64,000 nt of DNA from positions 55,182-119,181 of the forward strand of contig JAIRVH010000059.1 in NCBI GenBank assembly GCA_031253985.1, written 5' to 3'. Positions 48,297 through 57,352 of the stretch are shown here, piece by piece (position 1 is the first letter of the stretch; every line of letters starts with the position of its first letter). The translations under genes and the position numbers were made by a program. The notes under the pieces are model-generated. The model saw nothing but the letters and a program-made list of their open reading frames with translations. It did no database searches and was not told where the DNA came from. The DNA is from Sphingobacterium sp. (GTDB taxonomy: Bacteria; Bacteroidota; Bacteroidia; Sphingobacteriales; Sphingobacteriaceae).

Positions 48297-49415
48297 ATGA
48301 AACTGAAGGCTGCAAAATGTTGGTTCAACTGGCATAAATGGACAAGTCTAATTTGTACCATTTTTCTTCTCTATCTCTGCATCACGGGGCTACCGTTGAT
48401 CTTTCATGAAGAGATCGAACATGTATTAGAGGGAAATAAAGAAGCTGTGATCACAGAACATAAATTGAGTCTGGATAAGCTGGCAGAAATTGCGGCATCC
48501 AGGTATCCTGGGGAGCAAGTGCGGTATGCGTTCTGGGATGAAAATGAAAAGAATAAGGTGCTTTTTGATGTCGTGGACAAACCTGATGCGCCTTATGAAA
48601 AAAGTAAGTATCTGGTCCTCAATGAATATACAGGTGAGGTGCTTGGGGCTCCTAAGACCGATGGGCTGATGAATATTATCCTTAAACTGCATACCGATAT
48701 GTTTTTGGGTATCCCCGGCAAATTGTTCCTCGGTTTGATGGGGATATTATTTATGATTTCTATTGTCTCCGGGATTGTGCTTTATGGACCCATTATGAAA
48801 AAGTATGATTTTGGAATGGTACGGAAGAATCGATCCAAAAGACTGCAGTGGTTGGATACACACAATTTATTGGGTATCGCTTTAACAGCATGGATGGTGG
48901 TGGTTGGTTTTACAGGTATCATCAATACGCTCTCTGATGTGATCCTCGGTCTTTGGCAGCAGGGGCAGCTGGCCGAAATGACTGCACCTTATAAAAATCA
49001 AGAGCCGCTCAGGGGCAATTATAGTTCATTGGAGCAGGCAAAGGTAGCGGCTGAAAACAAAGTGAAAGACATGAAAGCTGCGGTCATAGCCTATCCAGGT
49101 ACACCTTTTACCAGCAAGCATCATTATGCTGTATTTATGCGCGGCAACACGGAGCTGACATCGAAGTTGCTCAAGCCAGTTCTGATTGATGCGAAAACTG
49201 GATTAGTAACCGATAGCCGGGAAATGCCCTGGTATGTCAATACGCTTTTCCTTTCCGAACCGCTGCATTTTGGAAATTATGGTGGTCCGGTTCTTAAAAT
49301 TGTTTGGGCTGTGTTTGATATTTTCACCATTCTCGTTCTGGTAACGGGACTCTACCTATGGATTGCCCGGCGACGCGCAGAAAAACAGCAGTTATTTATC
49401 GCAAAAGAATCTTAA
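48297..49415 (+). CDS. PepSY-associated transmembrane protein (iron-regulated membrane protein type)
   Basis: 372 residues with four hydrophobic helices: near residues 17-37, 143-165, 195-217 and 335-358. A PepSY-like region lies in the two periplasmic loops. Proteins of this group (PiuB/YcnE-like iron-regulated membrane proteins) are found with TonB-dependent siderophore receptors, and some act as inner-membrane ferric-siderophore reductases. The gene leads an operon with a tiny membrane protein and a receptor. His residues near helix ends (WFNWHKW, DTHNLLG, EPLHFG) could ligate heme; that is inference. Confidence 0.88.
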   Translation: MKLKAAKCWFNWHKWTSLICTIFLLYLCITGLPLIFHEEIEHVLEGNKEAVITEHKLSLDKLAEIAASRYPGEQVRYAFWDENEKNKVLFDVVDKPDAPYEKSKYLVLNEYTGEVLGAPKTDGLMNIILKLHTDMFLGIPGKLFLGLMGILFMISIVSGIVLYGPIMKKYDFGMVRKNRSKRLQWLDTHNLLGIALTAWMVVVGFTGIINTLSDVILGLWQQGQLAEMTAPYKNQEPLRGNYSSLEQAKVAAENKVKDMKAAVIAYPGTPFTSKHHYAVFMRGNTELTSKLLKPVLIDAKTGLVTDSREMPWYVNTLFLSEPLHFGNYGGPVLKIVWAVFDIFTILVLVTGLYLWIARRRAEKQQLFIAKES

Positions 49416-49417
49416 CC

Positions 49418-49582
49418 ATGAAAAATAACTTCCTAAAACTTTGGGGCATGCCCATGCTATTGGCGGTTTTATCGCTATTTGGGCTAATTGCGGCACTATT
49501 GGGCGATGGTCTATGGGACTATTTGGGCTGGCTCGCGCTTTCTGTTCCGCTCTTTCTCGTGATTCGACACTATTACAAATAA
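49418..49582 (+). CDS. 54-residue membrane protein of the PepSY/receptor operon
   Basis: 54 residues from the ATG at 49418, 2 bp after the PepSY stop; an earlier in-frame start overlaps that gene and adds a charged, unlikely leader. It has two hydrophobic helices (MPMLLAVLSLFGLIAALLG and the LGWLALSVPLFLVI region) with the short DGLWD turn between them. Small proteins of this pattern accompany PepSY membrane proteins in iron-uptake operons of several phyla. It ends 21 bp before the receptor gene. It probably forms a complex with the PepSY protein; function unproven. Confidence 0.8.
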   Translation: MKNNFLKLWGMPMLLAVLSLFGLIAALLGDGLWDYLGWLALSVPLFLVIRHYYK

Positions 49583-49603
49583 CTACAAATAAATTACCAT
49601 AAC

Positions 49604-51805
49604 ATGAAGAAGTTGATCTTAAGTGCTTCTGTATTATCAAGTATCGCTGCCCATGGGCAACAAAAGGACACTGTCAAAATGAATAAAATGGATGAGGTTA
49701 TCATTAATGCCTACATCAAAAAAGATAGTGAATACACGAATAAAATGCCGCTTCGAGCGATTGAAAATCCGCAGGTCTACTCCTCGATAGACCGTGTTGC
49801 TTTAGAAAACCAAATGATTTTTACCGTCGATGAGGCCTATCGAAATGTGACTGGTTTGCAAAAAATGTGGAATGCAACAGGGCGTGCGGGTGATGGTGGA
49901 GCGTATGTCAACCTGCGCGGATTTATCTCAAATAATTCGCTGAGAAATGGTTTGGTAGCGCCAGTAAGTGGTACGGTAGACGCCGTGAATATCGAAAAAA
50001 TAGAGGTGTTAAAAGGGCCGTCAGCTACCTTATTCGGAAGTAATGTGACCTCTTATGGAGGTGTGATCAATCGTGTCACCAAGAAGCCTTACGATAGTCT
50101 TGCTGGAAATGTTTTGGTCTCGGCCGGAATATATGATTATTATCGTGCACAAGCCGATCTCAATGCACCCTTGACAAAGGACAAGAGTCTTTTGTTCCGT
50201 GTTAATACGGCCTATACAACAGAAGGAAATTTTCAAAACCCCAAAGTGCACAATAAGTATTTTGCGTTTACTCCCAGTCTAACGTGGAAGATAAATGACA
50301 AAGTGGATATCAACCTCGAATACGAGATGTTTGATAATAAGGCGCAGTCTGAGCAGAACTTCTTTTTTATGGGCCCCTTGTCTGCTTTTGGTTTTTCGGG
50401 AATGAAAGACTTGGAGAAAGCCGGACTCGATTACAAAAAACCTTATGTGGGATCGGGCTTATACAATACAGGCCATACGCGTAATTTGTTCGGACAGGTC
50501 AATTATAAAATCAATGAACATATCCGGTCGTCAACTTCGGTCAATAGTGCCTATAGCTATTCGAATGGTTTCAACCCTTATTTCTACATCACCACAAAAT
50601 CTTATGGTGCTGATCCCAATGACAAAGAAGTTGGTTTATACCGTGGTGACCAGTCCACTGCAGATAGCAAACAACGTTACCTACAGGTACAGCAAAACTT
50701 TAATTTTGACTTTCATATAGGCCGTATGCGTAACCGGACCGTGGTGGGCGGAGATTATTTGCGCACCCGCAATGATCAATTCTTTTATTTTGGGGTCATT
50801 GACTTTGTGCCGTTTACGGGCGATATGGACTATACAAATTTCAATGCCGACTATGTAACAAATTATTATAATTCAATCCGCAATACGCCGGCATGGGATA
50901 GCTCTATCTGGCCATTGAAAAACAAGTCAAATACGTACAGTGCGTATGTTTCCAATGTGATTACACCTGTACAGGGCTTAAATTTGATGACAGCCATTCG
51001 CTATGAAAGTGTTAAATTCAATGGAGGCGTGAAAGGTTCCAATGAAACTCCGGCATATACACAGCGTGCATGGTCGCCCAAACTAGGTTTGGTTTATGAA
51101 CTTGTGAAAGAAAAATTGTCGGTGTTTGGGAACTATCAGAATAGCTTTACCAGTAATGGTTATTTTGTTTCAGACACGGCTTCCAGCCTTTCTCTCTCTG
51201 ATCCTGAAAAAGCCAATCAGTGGGAGGGAGGATTTAAAGCCGATCTGTGGCATGGAAAAGTCAATGCTACACTTAATTACTATAATATTAATGTCAAGAA
51301 TACCTTACAGACAATTGGTTATACACCGCAGGGAAGAGCGATCGAACAGCAAATGGGAAAGCGTAACAGCAAAGGTGTTGAACTGGAAGTAAATGCTTAT
51401 CTGGTTAAAGGTTTTTCATTGATCGCGGGATTGAGCTACAATGACTCCAAATTTACGGAAACGACAGATGCCACTGTTTTGGGTAAAAGGCCGAATACGG
51501 CTTCTTCGCCATGGTTAGCAAATTTCAATGCGACCTATCAGTTTACGGAGGGTAACCTAAAAGGACTCGGTCTGGCTTTCGGAGGAAATTATGCCAGCGC
51601 CAACAAGATTATCAACACGACAAATGGAACATTTGAATTACCCAAATATGTAGTCCTCAATGCCAATGTGTTCTATGATACGAAGAAATTCAGAATTGGA
51701 GTAAAAGCGGATAACCTGACCAACAAACATTATTGGATCGGTTATACCACAGCTAATGCTCAGAAACTGCTGAATGTAGCGGGAAGTTTTAGCTATAAGT
51801 TTTAA
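49604..51805 (+). CDS. TonB-dependent siderophore receptor
   Basis: 733 residues with a signal peptide (to about AAHGQ). A TonB-box-like stretch (MDEVIINAY) precedes the plug, with NLRGF, IEVLKGPSATLFGS and INRVTKKP, typical of siderophore receptors, then a 22-strand barrel ending in FSYKF with terminal Phe. No CarboxypepD or STN domain is present, so no sigma signalling is expected. It imports an iron chelate or similar small ligand. The operon partners support iron. It is the first of two such receptors in the window; the second is on the opposite strand 4 kb away. Confidence 0.92.
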   Translation: MKKLILSASVLSSIAAHGQQKDTVKMNKMDEVIINAYIKKDSEYTNKMPLRAIENPQVYSSIDRVALENQMIFTVDEAYRNVTGLQKMWNATGRAGDGGAYVNLRGFISNNSLRNGLVAPVSGTVDAVNIEKIEVLKGPSATLFGSNVTSYGGVINRVTKKPYDSLAGNVLVSAGIYDYYRAQADLNAPLTKDKSLLFRVNTAYTTEGNFQNPKVHNKYFAFTPSLTWKINDKVDINLEYEMFDNKAQSEQNFFFMGPLSAFGFSGMKDLEKAGLDYKKPYVGSGLYNTGHTRNLFGQVNYKINEHIRSSTSVNSAYSYSNGFNPYFYITTKSYGADPNDKEVGLYRGDQSTADSKQRYLQVQQNFNFDFHIGRMRNRTVVGGDYLRTRNDQFFYFGVIDFVPFTGDMDYTNFNADYVTNYYNSIRNTPAWDSSIWPLKNKSNTYSAYVSNVITPVQGLNLMTAIRYESVKFNGGVKGSNETPAYTQRAWSPKLGLVYELVKEKLSVFGNYQNSFTSNGYFVSDTASSLSLSDPEKANQWEGGFKADLWHGKVNATLNYYNINVKNTLQTIGYTPQGRAIEQQMGKRNSKGVELEVNAYLVKGFSLIAGLSYNDSKFTETTDATVLGKRPNTASSPWLANFNATYQFTEGNLKGLGLAFGGNYASANKIINTTNGTFELPKYVVLNANVFYDTKKFRIGVKADNLTNKHYWIGYTTANAQKLLNVAGSFSYKF

Positions 51806-51832
51806 TCCATTATGTGAAACTCCCATTTTTGT

Positions 51833-51867
51833 AGTCCCCCCAAAAGTTAGCTACTTTTGGGGGGACT
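51833..51867. terminator. Long hairpin between convergent receptor and methyltransferase genes
   Basis: A perfect 15-bp stem (AGTCCCCCCAAAAGT and its complement) with a five-base loop. The T-run after it is poor on the plus strand. It lies in the convergent gap, so it may end both transcripts. Confidence 0.65.
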
Positions 51868-51941
51868 TTGTTTGATGTTGCTATCGTATCTTATCCATAT
51901 ATATATGGCTTTGAATTGCCTTAACGGGATGAAGTTCCATT

Positions 51942-52628
51942 TTATTTTTTGACAGCTTCCAGCATAAAAAGACCTTCCGTTTCCAAAGGAAGTTTCAGAA
52001 TACGATTTTGGGCATCCATATCGATTTCAATGGAACCAAATCCAACGGCTTCTAATAGTTCGACGTCTTTGGCCGGACGTTCGTGTGCGCTGATCTCGAG
52101 AGCCGATTTGATATCATTGATCTGATCGATAGCACCGGACGGACATTCATCGTGTCTTTCGGTACTAAAAACTGTTTTTCCGAAATCGGCATCCAGATTG
52201 ATCAGTCTTCCGCCGGGTTTGAGTACACGTTCCATCTCGCGGTAACATTTTTCAAGGTCAGGGATGGTCCATGTCATCAATCTGGTGAAAACCAAATCGA
52301 AGGTATTGGCCTCAAATTGCAGCTCCTGCGCATCCATGACCTGATAAGCTACGTTAAGTTCCAGTTCCTGGCTGACGAGGTTGGCATATTCAATCATCTG
52401 CGGAGAGAGGTCAACGGCAGTAACCTCAAAACCTGCCAGGGTCATAATGTTGGCAAAATATCCTGTAGCAGTACCAACCTCAAGGACTTTGTTGCCCGCA
52501 ACCTGGCTACGGACAGACTTAAAGAAGTCAAGCCAGTGTTCGGTCTCTGGACGGGACCAAGCCTCATCCCGTTCCTTGCGCCAAGAAGCGCTCCGATCAT
52601 TCCAGTAGGCTGTTATTCTGTTAATCAT
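51942..52628 (-). CDS. SAM-dependent class I methyltransferase
   Basis: 228 residues. The Rossmann-type methyltransferase fold is shown by motif I VLEVGTATGYF, motif II VTAVDLSPQMI and motif IV DLVFTRLMTW, then RVLKPGGRLIN. The family ranges over ubiquinone/menaquinone, small-molecule and siderophore-linked methylases; the substrate is not predictable here. It stands alone on the minus strand between two receptor modules. TAAATTTG on the minus strand (52649-52656) is a possible -7 box, and AGGAACAAAT is repeated at 52644 and 52668. Confidence 0.88.
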   Translation of the reverse strand: MINRITAYWNDRSASWRKERDEAWSRPETEHWLDFFKSVRSQVAGNKVLEVGTATGYFANIMTLAGFEVTAVDLSPQMIEYANLVSQELELNVAYQVMDAQELQFEANTFDLVFTRLMTWTIPDLEKCYREMERVLKPGGRLINLDADFGKTVFSTERHDECPSGAIDQINDIKSALEISAHERPAKDVELLEAVGFGSIEIDMDAQNRILKLPLETEGLFMLEAVKK

Positions 52629-52643
52629 CGTAATAATTTTAAG

Positions 52644-52677
52644 AGGAACAAATTTATCTATTTTACCAGGAACAAAT
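52644..52677 (-). promoter_or_regulatory. Candidate promoter with direct repeat before the methyltransferase
   Basis: AGGAACAAAT occurs at 52644-52653 and again at 52668-52677, a 24-bp period. The first copy contains CAAATTTA (TAAATTTG on the minus strand), 20 bp before the start. The TTG in the second copy is 16 bp further on, shorter than usual. Confidence 0.4.
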
Positions 52678-52690
52678 GATGGAATTTATG

Positions 52691-53821
52691 TCATATCTCC
52701 AAGCGCCTATTTTGCAGCTTTGTTTTTTGTCGCTTATTGCGCCTAGTCCAAAGGACAAAGCCAGTCAGTGCAAGAAGGGCGGGAGTCAATCCAATCAAAG
52801 CATAAAAAATTCGTAATGCATAACCGCCGAAGGCACCAATGTGGAGCTGGTAAACTGCCCAGGAAATCTTTTTAGATGAATCGGCTCTGTCGATGTCCAA
52901 TATACTGAGGCATGCACCGGTCGAAGCATCAAATGAAAAATGACTTGCTTTTCCGCCAAATAAAGGGAAAGAGGTACTCGAAAGCTGGCCACGGACCAAA
53001 ATTGGGGAATCGTTGTTCTTTGGGATATTGATGGCAATAGGGTGAAAACCGGGCGACCTCGTTTTGCAATAATCCAATAATTTGTCCAAATCTGTTTTTG
53101 AAGCAAAAGACCCATGCACATGCGGGGCGGCGGTCTCTGCGGAAAACAATTCCTGAAAAGCAGGGAGATTCATCCAAACTCCGGTAACCAGTAAAACTAA
53201 ATTGAGCAAAGCAGACCACACACCGACTACGCGATGCCAGGATGAATACAGCCTGCGTCCATTCTTATGAAGCGGTACTTTAATTAGTAAGACGCTGAGA
53301 AGATGTTTTCGATAAACGATTAGGCCAGAAAGAATAGTCAACAACAGCAGTATCCCCAGTGCTGCGACAAAGGCCTGGCCTAATCGCCCCAGTAAAAAGC
53401 TATAATGTAGCGCATATGTCCATCTGAAAAATGAGCGGCTGAGTGTTTCATAATTGCCGCTCCGGAGAATTGCTCCGGTGTGGGCGTCGACAAATGCAAA
53501 GCCCAGATGATTGTCTGCGGGACCATTGATCGTCCGATAGAGCATAAATTCGTACGGTTCACGGGAAGATAAGGGAAAATCATGGAGCACAATTTTTTCT
53601 AAATCGGGAAAGGCAGTAGCGATAATCCGATAGGCGCTATCGGCGGAAATCACAGGTCCATTGGCGGACCTGTGATAAATATCGGGATTTAGCGCGCGAT
53701 CGAGATCATGGCGAAATAGCAGTACAGCACCTGTCAGTCCCAAGATCAGAAAGAATAACCCTGTGCTCAGTCCGAGGAATCCGTGTACGCGGAATGCCCA
53801 TTTGGTGATTGTTTTCATCAT
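52691..53821 (-). CDS. PepSY-associated transmembrane protein, second module
   Basis: 376 residues with four hydrophobic helices: near residues 10-38, 148-170, 195-220 and 335-360. RVHGFLGLSTGL at the start and HDLDRALNP resemble the PepSY-TM/PiuB group. It differs from the other PepSY protein in sequence and in a longer basic C-terminal tail. Its start overlaps the receptor stop by one base on the minus strand, so the two are translationally coupled. The likely task is reduction or handling of the ligand imported by that receptor. Confidence 0.87.
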   Translation of the reverse strand: MMKTITKWAFRVHGFLGLSTGLFFLILGLTGAVLLFRHDLDRALNPDIYHRSANGPVISADSAYRIIATAFPDLEKIVLHDFPLSSREPYEFMLYRTINGPADNHLGFAFVDAHTGAILRSGNYETLSRSFFRWTYALHYSFLLGRLGQAFVAALGILLLLTILSGLIVYRKHLLSVLLIKVPLHKNGRRLYSSWHRVVGVWSALLNLVLLVTGVWMNLPAFQELFSAETAAPHVHGSFASKTDLDKLLDYCKTRSPGFHPIAINIPKNNDSPILVRGQLSSTSFPLFGGKASHFSFDASTGACLSILDIDRADSSKKISWAVYQLHIGAFGGYALRIFYALIGLTPALLALTGFVLWTRRNKRQKTKLQNRRLEI

Positions 53822-55962
53822 TAGAAATTATAGGAAACATTCATGCGAAATTCGCGCGGGGCATAAGGGACATAGGCATAAAGGCCAGTAGGCCGTGTCC
53901 AGGCACTTCCATAATTGAACCGGTTGGTGATGTTATTGATAAGTCCGTTGATGGCGATCTTACCATTTGTCCAGCCGATACCAGCATCCAATCGAAAGAT
54001 CGGTGCTAGAGAAGGGATGTCGTCTTGCGGGTAACGTCCAGCTCTACCCGCTTGATATTGATAACCTGCAGATACACTCATTCCTGTTACTTTTTTGAAT
54101 GGAAGGCGGTAGTTCAGCCAAGTATTTTGTATATGCCGTACGCGGTAGGGGCTTGCTTTGCCAATCAGTGCTGGATTGGCGTCGGCAGAAATATAGCTAT
54201 CCGTATAGGCATAGTTGATCACTGTATTGAGGCCCGGAACAACTTCACCTTTGAGGTCAAATTCAATTCCTTTGGACATCGTTTGGCCGATCTGTGACTG
54301 CAGGTTGGTCACGGGATCGCTTACCAGAATATTGTCTCTTGTGATATGATAAAGCGATAAGGTGCTGTTCCATTTGCCTTCCCGCCAGTCCTTTTTTAGA
54401 CCAAGCTCATAGTTTTTGCCGCGTAGTGGCGAGAATGTTTTGCCATCAGCGCTGAGACCACTCTGGGGAGTGAAGGTACGATCATAAAGGGCGTAAGCCG
54501 ATGCACTTTCTGTCAGCGCATAATTTAAACCCACTCGGGGTGTAATCACCAGATCTGAGACTGTGGAGGGGGTAGGGATATCGATATGGCTTGTCGATCG
54601 CGTTAGCCGCGCCGCTAAGGTCACATGTAAGCGGTCTTGCAGGAATGCAAGTTCATCCTGGAGATAAAAGGCGACATATTTGATCTGCTGCTTGTTGGTC
54701 GCAATGCTGTCTAATGAACCTGTCTTTTTATTATCATAAAATGGTACTCCATATTGAGGGTTATTGACGTTTAAGGGATATAAGGTTGGGTTCGCATTTT
54801 TGTCGTTATAACCCGAATAACCCAGTAAAGATTTTCGGTTGCCATCGATACTTGCGAGGATACGATGCGCAAGATTACCCGTATTTAATATACCATTCAA
54901 ATAGATCTGAACGGAAGTAACATCCGTTGTAAATCGTTCGTAGGTGACACGTCTTTTGATTTCATCGGGACGGTTTTTATCGTATGCAGATACAAAAAAA
55001 TAATTGCCATCCATTTGGCTGTTGGCATAGGCCGTTTTCGCAGTGAGATTCCAATTTCGGCCGATTTTTTTTGTGTAGGTCAGAAAAGCTGTATATTCCC
55101 GAGCCTTGACGGGGTCTTTTGTGGGATCGGCAATACTAAAATCCCGAGGAAGGGATGCAAATCCGTAGGGTGAAAATACCGTGAGCAGGTACTGTAGAAA
55201 AGACTGCTGCTGAAAGCTATATTCTGCAGTCAAAGAAGATGTTGTGTCTATGCTGTAGGTCAGGCTCGGATTGACCACAACCTTGTCGTTAAATGCAAAA
55301 TGCTGAAAAGAGCGGGATTTTTGGCCGACGGCATTGACTCTATATAGCCATTTTTTTTGTTGATCAAAATGGCCTTCCAGATCTGCTCCAACGCGATAGA
55401 GGTCCCAGCTGCCTGTCTGAAAGAACACCTGATTGGAAGGTATACCCGTCGGTTTTTTGGTGACGAGGTTGAAGGATCCCGCTGGATCGCCAATAGCATT
55501 CATAAAACCCGAAGGCCCCTTGATAAATTCCAGCCGATCGATCATATTGGCATCTTCGGGCATTGGACCGTAATAGATCATGGAAAGATCTACCCCGTTT
55601 CGAAGCGTGTTGATACCTGCTCCGCGCATAAAAAGAAAAGGACCATAGAAGTCTGCTGTATTGTTGCGCATTGCACCGCTCACATTCCTACTGATGCTTT
55701 CGTTGATATTGATGGCCTGCTGATCGATGATGATACTATGGTCGATTTCCTGGATGTTCTGTGGTAGCCGTAGAAGCGGTACCTGCAGTTTTAGGGTATT
55801 GGAAGCAGCGTCTAATTTGTATTTTCTATAATATTTGGACGTGACAAGTGCCTCTTCCAGGCGAATACTATCGCGAAGTGCGGAAGTTGTATCCCGTAAA
55901 GGATGTTGAGCATATACGATACTGCCTGATAACACAAGCAATACTGAAAATGAGTATTTCAT
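53821..55962 (-). CDS. TonB-dependent siderophore receptor, second module
   Basis: 713 residues with a signal peptide (to about VYAQ). Plug motifs are NIQEIDHSI, FMRGAGINTLRNG, LEFIKGPSGFMNAIGDPAGSFN and LVTKKPTG, characteristic of ferrichrome/catecholate-type receptors; the barrel ends in FRMNVSYNF. There is no N-terminal STN domain. Gene order (receptor then PepSY) is reversed relative to the first module, so the two are not simple duplicates. The downstream PepSY gene overlaps its stop. Confidence 0.92.
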   Translation of the reverse strand: MKYSFSVLLVLSGSIVYAQHPLRDTTSALRDSIRLEEALVTSKYYRKYKLDAASNTLKLQVPLLRLPQNIQEIDHSIIIDQQAININESISRNVSGAMRNNTADFYGPFLFMRGAGINTLRNGVDLSMIYYGPMPEDANMIDRLEFIKGPSGFMNAIGDPAGSFNLVTKKPTGIPSNQVFFQTGSWDLYRVGADLEGHFDQQKKWLYRVNAVGQKSRSFQHFAFNDKVVVNPSLTYSIDTTSSLTAEYSFQQQSFLQYLLTVFSPYGFASLPRDFSIADPTKDPVKAREYTAFLTYTKKIGRNWNLTAKTAYANSQMDGNYFFVSAYDKNRPDEIKRRVTYERFTTDVTSVQIYLNGILNTGNLAHRILASIDGNRKSLLGYSGYNDKNANPTLYPLNVNNPQYGVPFYDNKKTGSLDSIATNKQQIKYVAFYLQDELAFLQDRLHVTLAARLTRSTSHIDIPTPSTVSDLVITPRVGLNYALTESASAYALYDRTFTPQSGLSADGKTFSPLRGKNYELGLKKDWREGKWNSTLSLYHITRDNILVSDPVTNLQSQIGQTMSKGIEFDLKGEVVPGLNTVINYAYTDSYISADANPALIGKASPYRVRHIQNTWLNYRLPFKKVTGMSVSAGYQYQAGRAGRYPQDDIPSLAPIFRLDAGIGWTNGKIAINGLINNITNRFNYGSAWTRPTGLYAYVPYAPREFRMNVSYNF

Positions 55963-56038
55963 GAAATGGTTTTACCTAATTATCAATTTGTCTAAAATTA
56001 TTTATCAATGGATGGATCTTCCATTGAGCGAAGATTAA

Positions 56039-56410
56039 TTAGGCAATAGGGGGACGTAGTAATCTATTTGGATTTCTACGGATGGATTTGGAAACACTTA
56101 TAGGAATGGGAAGTACGGTAATTTCAATCGAAATAGGAGTGAATGAAAACAAAGCATTGGAGTCAACAATATCGTAAACCTCAGCTTTAAGCTTGACGCT
56201 TGGATTCTGCTTTTCCTTTTCCTGTGCCTTTCTGATCTTTTTCATTAATACGCAGTTACCATTACAATGCAATTGGGGTTTATCCCGATTTTCGCAGAGG
56301 TATTTGGCGATATAGTCTTTATTGGCATAAAAAGCTCCTATCACAATATAACCCCATCCAGCTTGGACGAGCAATGATACGGTCAGAAAATACAGGAGCA
56401 TTTTTTTCAT
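56039..56410 (-). CDS. Small membrane-anchored CxGxC protein, copy A
   Basis: 123 residues from the ATG at 56410; an earlier start at 56446 adds a charged leader before the hydrophobic segment. An N-terminal helix (residues about 3-25) is followed by NKDYIAKYLCENR, then HCNGNCVLMKK and a KEKQN basic-acidic run. The C-terminus is RLLRPPIA. The same layout occurs in two more genes 1 and 3 kb away. Four conserved positions (one Cys, then CxGxC) could bind a metal or form disulfides in the periplasm. I do not know a function for this family; neighbouring receptor genes suggest metal handling. A consensus promoter lies directly before the start. Confidence 0.75.
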   Translation of the reverse strand: MKKMLLYFLTVSLLVQAGWGYIVIGAFYANKDYIAKYLCENRDKPQLHCNGNCVLMKKIRKAQEKEKQNPSVKLKAEVYDIVDSNALFSFTPISIEITVLPIPISVSKSIRRNPNRLLRPPIA

Positions 56411-56415
56411 CGGGC

Positions 56416-56446
56416 CAAACTTAGATAAATAGTTTTTTATATGCAA
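56416..56446 (-). promoter_or_regulatory. Consensus promoter before copy A
   Basis: On the minus strand TTG (56444-56446), a 20-bp spacer and TAAGTTTG (56423-56416) match the Bacteroidetes -33/-7 pattern. The -7 box ends 5 bp before the start codon, so the transcript would be leaderless or nearly so. Confidence 0.55.
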
Positions 56447-56483
56447 TTTAAATTTGGTCGTGCTCTTTTGTCGTCTGTATCTG

Positions 56484-57188
56484 CTAGCTGTTTTTTGACT
56501 GTTTTAGCTGATCAAATGTTCGGTTATATCGGTCATAAATGACTTTTTCAGATTCAAAATCTGGATTTGGCTTCCAATATTCTTCGACCCGAATTGTATT
56601 GTTTTTGACGATGGTATTTGAGCTTATCAAGGTTCCTTTTCCGTGGACTTCGTTCATGTTAACGGAGTTTATGGGGACAAAGAATTTTTCTAGCATTTTG
56701 GGGATTTCGCGAAAACTGATGCAATCCTCGTCGATAATGACCGTTTTGCTTTTTGTGATCAAAGGCAAAAGTACTTTGGCTATCCAGCGGGGTTGTTTCG
56801 ACTTGATTTGATCTGCGGGCTGTGTCAGATAGAAACTGAACTGTGCCTTATCGTCGCTGTGGTGGTTGCGGTAGACAACGGTTTCGATGGTATTCCAAGG
56901 AATAAACTGCGTTGTATTTAGCAGTGGGATTTGATGAGATAGACCTTTGTGATCGGCTGTTACACTTTCCTGTAGCGCTGTTTGTCGTTCGATCGTTTTC
57001 TCAGAAACTCGAAAACCAACTGTTAGACCATATAGGATAATACTTGGAAAAAGGATAAAAAGTCCTGAAACGAAATAGGCCCCCACAACTTTGCTGCCAT
57101 GAATAATCATAAATATGGTCAAACCTATTCCAATGCAAATAAATAGTCCAAGAAATAATTTAATAAATAAAAAAGGGTTAAATTTCAT
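56484..57188 (-). CDS. Two-helix membrane protein of unknown function
   Basis: 234 residues. Two hydrophobic helices near residues 8-30 and 37-57 are followed by a soluble part of about 170 residues with beta-strand character (FIPWNTIETVVYR, KTVIIDEDCISFREIPKMLEKFF). It has no lipobox or enzymatic motif. The layout, a membrane hairpin followed by a PH-like or bPH domain, is seen in many bacterial hypothetical proteins. It lies between copies A and B of the CxGxC family, transcribed with copy A, but spacing of 73 bp with a likely promoter for copy A suggests separate expression. Confidence 0.75.
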   Translation of the reverse strand: MKFNPFLFIKLFLGLFICIGIGLTIFMIIHGSKVVGAYFVSGLFILFPSIILYGLTVGFRVSEKTIERQTALQESVTADHKGLSHQIPLLNTTQFIPWNTIETVVYRNHHSDDKAQFSFYLTQPADQIKSKQPRWIAKVLLPLITKSKTVIIDEDCISFREIPKMLEKFFVPINSVNMNEVHGKGTLISSNTIVKNNTIRVEEYWKPNPDFESEKVIYDRYNRTFDQLKQSKNS

Positions 57189-57306
57189 TTATTCAAAGCC
57201 AGTGGTTTCTAGCTAAATATACTAAAAGTTGTTGGTTTTTATGGAAGCGCTACTCACTTTGAAAAGAGAAGGGCGACACGGACGTGCTACAGAAGGGGCT
57301 AAAGTC

Positions 57307-57337
57307 TTGGGGCAAATAGCAATAATTATTATATTTG
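57307..57337 (+). promoter_or_regulatory. Consensus promoter before copy B
   Basis: TTG (57307-57309), a 20-bp spacer and TATATTTG (57330-57337) match the Bacteroidetes pattern exactly. The box ends 15 bp before the copy B start. Confidence 0.6.
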
Positions 57338-57352
57338 TGGCACTGTCGATAC

